This document shows, one piece after another, positions 5,501-7,971 of a stretch of DNA of 7,971 nt. Positions within the stretch are counted from its first letter, which is position 1. Every line of letters begins with the position of its first letter. Position numbers and translations under genes: made by a program. The stretch comes from BS750m-G62 sp964577175. Its GTDB lineage: Bacteria; Planctomycetota; Phycisphaerae; FEN-1346. The DNA is taken from contig CAZNYC010000165.1 in assembly GCA_964577175.1 (NCBI GenBank), positions 1 through 7,971 on the forward strand, in the 5' to 3' direction. A model generated the notes under the pieces. That model was not told the origin of the DNA, did no database searches, and saw only the letters and a list, made by a program, of their open reading frames with translations.

Positions 5501-5552
5501 CGGCACAGGGCGTCGGCCTGTACCGCGGGTTCCGGCGGTGCGGCCTGTACCG
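5501..5552 (-). promoter_or_regulatory. Cluster of three CGGYACAGG half-sites upstream of the sigma54 promoter
   Basis: CGGCACAGG (plus, 5501-5509) faces CCTGTACCG (5517-5525) to make a dyad with 9-base arms, one mismatch and a 7-base gap. A second exact CCTGTACCG lies at 5544-5552; it belongs to a 13-base direct repeat (5514-5526 and 5541-5553). Relative to the predicted start at about 5420 these lie between about -80 and -133, where enhancer-binding activators of sigma54 usually bind. Assignment to such an activator is inference. Confidence 0.4.
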
Positions 5553-5950
5553 CCCGTGCGGGCGCCGGGGGCCGGAGGCAACACGCCGTCGACCCGGAGG
5601 GGGGTTCGCCGGCCTAACATCCTTGAAGGAAAGCACTTAGAGAAAAGGGCAGCGGCGTGGCGTCCGGGCAACGGACGCAGCGCCGATGCCACGCCTTCGG
5701 GAGAACCCTGCCATCCGTCAAAGACAACACATCTGGTCGCGTAGAAGTTATGCCCCGCACCCGCGCCACCTGCCGCAGAACCCGCACGGAAGGCACAGGG
5801 CGCACTGCCCGCACAAACCGTCCAGACCGATGGGGGAACGCGTGACGGGCCGGAGCACGGCCTGGTTGACCCGGCGACTGCAGGTCGCCGCGAACCGCAA
5901 GCGCGGCTCCGCGCGCCGCACGACCGGCCACGTGCCGTCGCCGGCTGGGC

Positions 5951-6001
5951 GGCTGTGTCCATACCCTCTCCCCTCGAGGGAGAGGGAGTCACGACACAGC
6001 C
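5951..6001. repeat. Nested hairpin of about 51 bases
   Basis: Outer arms GGCTGTGTC (5951-5959) and GACACAGCC (5993-6001) are exact complements. Inside them CCCTCTCCC (5964-5972) and GGGAGAGGG (5978-5986) form a second perfect 9-bp stem with loop CTCGA. The inner palindrome is of a type common as a dispersed repeat in GC-rich genomes. No adjacent gene end or T-run explains it. Confidence 0.6.
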
Positions 6002-6022
6002 TCAGCAGAGAGATGGAAGACC

Positions 6023-6103
6023 CGCCGCGCGGCCCTGAAAAGGGCGTTTCGAGCGAGGTGGGTACGGAGACCCACCGCGCAAAACGCACCCGCCGCGCAC
6101 AAG
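6023..6103 (-). repeat. Direct repeat, left copy (3' of the exonuclease gene)
   Basis: It aligns to 7327-7413: 6023-6082 against 7327-7386 with about 6 differences in 60 bases, then a 6-base indel, then a further match around CGCCGCGCAC. It contains palindrome copy D and the leader GGGCGTTTCG. A second arm-like fragment (GACCCGCCGCGC, 6019-6030) overlaps its left edge. Confidence 0.7.
6053..6080 (-). repeat. Dispersed palindrome, copy D
   Basis: Arms GCGAGGTGGGT (6053-6063) and ACCCACCGCGC (6070-6080) enclose ACGGAG, with one mismatch at 6056. The flanks add further pairing (GCGTTT 6044-6049 with AAACGC 6082-6087), making this the longest potential stem of the family in the window. Confidence 0.75.
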
Positions 6104-6119
6104 GCGTGGGCTGCATGAG

Positions 6120-6147
6120 GCGCGGCGGTTACGGAGAACCACCGCGC
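6120..6147 (-). repeat. Dispersed palindrome, copy E with a compensatory change
   Basis: Arms GCGCGGCGGTT (6120-6130) and AACCACCGCGC (6137-6147) enclose ACGGAG. Compared with the family, the third base pair from the loop side changes from G-C to T-A on both arms together. One C/A mismatch remains at 6126, the same position as in copy A. It lies 22 bases after the stop of the exonuclease gene. Confidence 0.75.
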
Positions 6148-6169
6148 TACCACCCGAGGTTAAACCGCT

Positions 6170-7123
6170 TCAGGCCTCGCCCGCCAGGAGGCGGGTCACG
6201 AGGTCTGCCAGGGTCAGCAGGTCGAGGGCGTTGTGATGGAGGATCGCCTGGAGCCGCCGCAGGTCACGACGCCGGCGCCGGGGCGCGCCCCCCTGCCGGG
6301 ACCGCACGAAGGCGTGGTAGGCGGCGGGGATGTCGGCGCCCGTCACGTCGCCCTGCCGCCGGCGCCCGCACACCGCCGTCTCCACCGTCGTGAGACGGCA
6401 GTTGGGCAGGACGCCCTTCCATCGGCGGCGGGCTTCCGGCAGGAGGTCCACGTGGTCCGGCCGCGGCGGGAGGTCGAACAGGCCGCACGCCAGGCTCCGG
6501 GCCCCGAGGGTCGGCACGTCGAACGTCTTCCCGTTGTACGTGACGAGACACGCCGCCTCGGCGAGGGCGTCCCACGTGCCGGCCAGCATGGGCCCCTCCT
6601 CGGCGTAGTCGCGGGCCAGGAACTGGCGGAGCCGCAGGCCCCCGTCCGCCCAGCCCAGGAGGCCGACGAGGAAGATCGGCTCCCCTGCCAGGCCACACGT
6701 CTCGATGTCCAGGTACACGAGGCGGTGGGCGTCGGCGGCGAGGAGCGGATGGAGGCTCTCGTGGAGGTCGTCCGGCCCGACGGTCCGCCCCGCCCCGCAG
6801 ACGACGTGTCGGTACCGCTCGGCCAGGGCGCCGGAGGCGTCTGCGGGATCGGCGTCGTCGGAGAGCGCGTCGGGCTCGGCCCCGGCGGCAGAAGGTGCGA
6901 GGAAGTCGTCGGCGGCGCGATGGATGAGCCAGTACCGGCCCCCGCGGGCCTCGCACTCGCAGCCGCGGACCACCTCTTCGAGCGCGGCGGGGCGGTCGGC
7001 GGCATCCGGCGGGCCCGCGCCCGCCTCGGCGCCGGCCAGGTCCGACCCGGTCGTCAAGTGCCGGTCCAGGTTCTGCCGGTTCAGGGCGCTCAGGCGTTTG
7101 AAGAGGTCATGCGGCAGGGGCAC
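6170..7123 (-). CDS. YprB-type RNase H-fold 3'-5' exonuclease
   Basis: Predicted cytosolic DEDD-type nuclease of the YprB/RNase_H_2 group. Numbering from the GTG at 7129: residues 1-30 resemble the conserved start of this family (LPHDLFKRLSALNRQ). The nuclease domain spans about 136-310, with motif I L-D141-I-E143-T, motif II YNGKTFD (Y198, N199, D204) then V-P-T-L, a D228 in HVDLLPEARR, and motif III H298-H-N300-x-x-D303, giving the four acidic metal ligands. The order and spacing are complete, so it should be active. I prefer the second GTG (7123, 317 aa) because AAGGA (7135-7131) is seven bases from it but only one from the first. Substrate (RNA or DNA) is not known from sequence. It appears monocistronic, behind a sigma70-like promoter, with direct repeats on both sides. 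Confidence 0.88.
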   Translation of the reverse strand: MPLPHDLFKRLSALNRQNLDRHLTTGSDLAGAEAGAGPPDAADRPAALEEVVRGCECEARGGRYWLIHRAADDFLAPSAAGAEPDALSDDADPADASGALAERYRHVVCGAGRTVGPDDLHESLHPLLAADAHRLVYLDIETCGLAGEPIFLVGLLGWADGGLRLRQFLARDYAEEGPMLAGTWDALAEAACLVTYNGKTFDVPTLGARSLACGLFDLPPRPDHVDLLPEARRRWKGVLPNCRLTTVETAVCGRRRQGDVTGADIPAAYHAFVRSRQGGAPRRRRRDLRRLQAILHHNALDLLTLADLVTRLLAGEA

Positions 7124-7150
7124 GGGCACGTCCTTCGAGTGTCCGGCGCC

Positions 7151-7178
7151 ATTCTAACGGGGCGGGAACGAAAAGCAA
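7151..7178 (-). promoter_or_regulatory. Sigma70-like promoter of the exonuclease gene
   Basis: On the minus strand TTGCTT (7178-7173) and TAGAAT (7156-7151) are 16 bases apart. The -10 matches TATAAT in five of six positions, the -35 matches only TTG clearly. Transcription would begin near 7144, leaving a leader of about 20 bases that carries the ribosome site. Confidence 0.45.
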
Positions 7179-7211
7179 CGGGAAGCGCCGCCGCGCGGGG
7201 CTCGAACGACC

Positions 7212-7248
7212 ATGATGAACAGGGAATGATGAACGCAGAGTGATGAAG
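7212..7248. repeat. Short imperfect tandem repeat, ATGATGAAC unit
   Basis: ATGATGAAC occurs at 7212-7220 and 7226-7234, with a degenerate third unit (GTGATGAAG) at about 7240-7248. Units are 14 bases apart. It lies upstream of the exonuclease promoter. No function is evident. Confidence 0.5.
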
Positions 7249-7326
7249 GGCGGCACCGCACGCGGTCACGCCCGGTCACCGTTCTGGGTTCAGCCTTCCC
7301 CCCGAAGCGCGGCAGGTCTCCGCAAG

Positions 7327-7413
7327 CGCCGCGCAGGCCTGGAAAGGGCGTTTCGGGCGCGGTGGGTGCGGAGACCCACCGCGCAACATGCCGGGGGCGC
7401 CGCCGCGCACGAG
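7327..7413 (-). repeat. Direct repeat, right copy
   Basis: This is the partner of 6023-6103 in the same orientation. It contains palindrome copy F and ends next to the nested inverted-repeat element that begins at 7415. Confidence 0.7.
7357..7384 (-). repeat. Dispersed palindrome, copy F
   Basis: Perfect 11-bp arms GCGCGGTGGGT (7357-7367) and ACCCACCGCGC (7374-7384) around GCGGAG. It sits about 230 bases 3' of the partial pseudopilin gene, in the same orientation as all other copies. Confidence 0.85.
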
Positions 7414-7414
7414 T

Positions 7415-7605
7415 TATTGAGGCCGGCAAATCAAACGTGGCACGGCTCGCCAGTTGTCATTCTGAGGAGCGGCGCAGCCGCGACGAAGAATCTCGCCTTG
7501 GTCTTTGTCGTTTCACGTTCGCACGGCGAGATTCCTCGGCCCCCGCGAGCGGGGCCTCAGAATGACATCCTGCGACATTACAAACCATTATTACCGGCCT
7601 CAATA
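7415..7605. mobile_element. Nested inverted-repeat element, MITE-like, non-coding
   Basis: Outer ends TATTGAGGCCGG (7415-7426) and CCGGCCTCAATA (7594-7605) are exact complements. Inside them lies a second palindrome: TGTCATTCTGAGG (7455-7467) with CCTCAGAATGACA (7555-7567), continued by CGAAGAATCTCGCC (7484-7497) with GGCGAGATTCCTCG (7525-7538, one mismatch). Two side stems (GCGGC/GCCGC near 7470-7482; CCCCG/CGGGG near 7540-7554) would make a cruciform or branched RNA. The TGTCATTCTGAG...AAGAATCTCG core is a repeat type seen in many unrelated bacterial genomes. No transposase frame and no clear target duplication are visible, so mobility in trans is inference. Confidence 0.6.
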
Positions 7606-7612
7606 GCAAGGG

Positions 7613-7971
7613 TCAATTGCCGTAGTACACCCACAGCGGGTTGGTGTAGTAGAGTTCCTCGGGGCCGAGGGCCTCCACGTGTCCGTCGCAGAAGAGGACG
7701 TTGGCCCGCCCGGCATGGCGGAGGGCTTTGTAGGTCTGCCAGCCGTTCTCGGCTTCGGTGGTGTACCGCTCCTTCCAGTCCTCCTCGTCGGTGAAAAAGT
7801 AGAGGTCCCAGTCGTCGTCGGCGCGTTCGCCGCCCTGGTTGAAGTCGGCGAGCGGGCAACCGAAGGCGAAGTCGAGGATGAGGAAGAGTTTCGGGTCCAC
7901 CTTGGCGTGGATGAGGGTGCCGTCGCGCCGCTCGTAGGTGCCCACGCTGAGGGCGTAGTCGCCCAGGACGA
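7613..7971 (-). CDS. DUF1559/H-X9-DG prepilin-like protein, 5' end outside window
   Basis: About 118 C-terminal codons are visible; the frame runs off the right edge, and the valine codon at 7945-7943 is internal (preceded by VLGDYALS) rather than a start. Near the end RHAGRANVLFCDGHVEAL has histidine, nine residues, then DG: the H-X9-DG signature of planctomycete prepilin-like proteins whose N-terminus normally carries a type IV pilin cleavage and methylation signal. The tail (ELYYTNPLWVYYGN) is aromatic. Upstream, FAFGCPLADFNQGGERADDDWDLYFF is an acidic region. Such proteins are secreted or assembled by a type II/IV pilus-like system; their individual roles are mostly unknown. The stop at 7615-7613 lies eight bases from the end of the inverted-repeat element. 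Confidence 0.8.
   Translation of the reverse strand, partial: VLGDYALSVGTYERRDGTLIHAKVDPKLFLILDFAFGCPLADFNQGGERADDDWDLYFFTDEEDWKERYTTEAENGWQTYKALRHAGRANVLFCDGHVEALGPEELYYTNPLWVYYGN

Larger units (their letters stand above)
5345..6169. other. Long spacer: sigma54 region and palindromic repeats, no gene
   Basis: This stretch of about 825 bases holds the promoter at 5431-5446, the half-site cluster at 5501-5552, a nested hairpin at 5951-6001, and repeats at 6023-6147. Open frames running through it on the minus strand are Gly/Arg/Pro/Cys-rich, begin inside repeats and show no ribosome site or domain, so I do not call a gene. Confidence 0.6.

Noticed and set aside
5748..5860. Cysteine-rich stretch (LCGQCALCLPCGFCGRWRGC) in a minus frame, like a metal-binding ferredoxin-type motif
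   Set aside because: It arises from a TGCGG-rich DNA stretch, the frame begins inside dispersed repeats, and it has no ribosome site or flanking domain.
5093..5992. A 299-aa protein extending the 81-aa coiled-coil gene upstream
   Set aside because: The extension covers the sigma54 promoter and repeats, is low-complexity Gly/Arg/Pro, and the strong ribosome site fits only the GTG at 5338.
7438..7452. TGGCACG on the plus strand, suggesting another sigma54 promoter
   Set aside because: The position 10 bases after GG is CA, not GC, and there is no plus-strand gene downstream.

Overview
The window reads as a GC-rich bacterial chromosome fragment, most likely from Planctomycetota (Phycisphaerae-like). 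The indications are a cluster of exosortase-type PEP-CTERM surface proteins, a partial prepilin-like protein with the C-terminal H-X9-DG signature (expanded in planctomycetes), and many dispersed palindromic repeats in the spacers. This is inference from gene content. There is no rRNA, tRNA or phylogenetic marker. Every gene I can support is on the minus strand, so transcription runs right to left.

Layout in the direction of transcription: (1) 7971-7613, the C-terminal end of a DUF1559/H-X9-DG pseudopilin-like protein, cut by the window edge. (2) 7605-7130, a spacer with a nested inverted-repeat element, one copy of a dispersed palindrome and a small tandem repeat, ending in a sigma70-like promoter. 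(3) 7123-6170, a YprB-type RNase H-fold 3'-5' exonuclease, flanked by two direct copies of a repeat of about 80 bp. (4) 6169-5345, a gene-poor stretch with palindromes, a cluster of CGGYACAGG half-sites and a consensus-perfect sigma54 (RpoN) promoter. (5) 5338-4755, two small uncharacterised proteins (81 aa coiled coil, 67 aa basic helix), followed by a terminator-like hairpin. (6) 4380-256, four consecutive PEP-CTERM proteins. Three are paralogues with shared motifs; the fourth looks like a jelly-roll protein with calcium-binding loops. (7) 112-2, a relic of a VCBS/FG-GAP repeat protein.

Working together: the PEP-CTERM proteins should be exported by Sec, held by the C-terminal anchor, and processed by an exosortase encoded elsewhere. 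In Zoogloea-type bacteria, PEP-CTERM genes are known to depend on RpoN and the PrsK/PrsR two-component system. A perfect sigma54 promoter directly upstream of this cluster is therefore suggestive, although a likely terminator separates it from the PEP-CTERM genes.

The most unusual signal is in the spacers. A palindrome with 11-12 bp arms and a conserved CTCCG loop (transcript sense) occurs six times, always in the same orientation. It lies 3' of each of genes 2, 3 and 4, of the exonuclease and of the pseudopilin, and a half-copy lies behind gene 1. In genes 3 and 4 it belongs to a 167-bp block that is identical between the two genes and also encodes the sorting signal.
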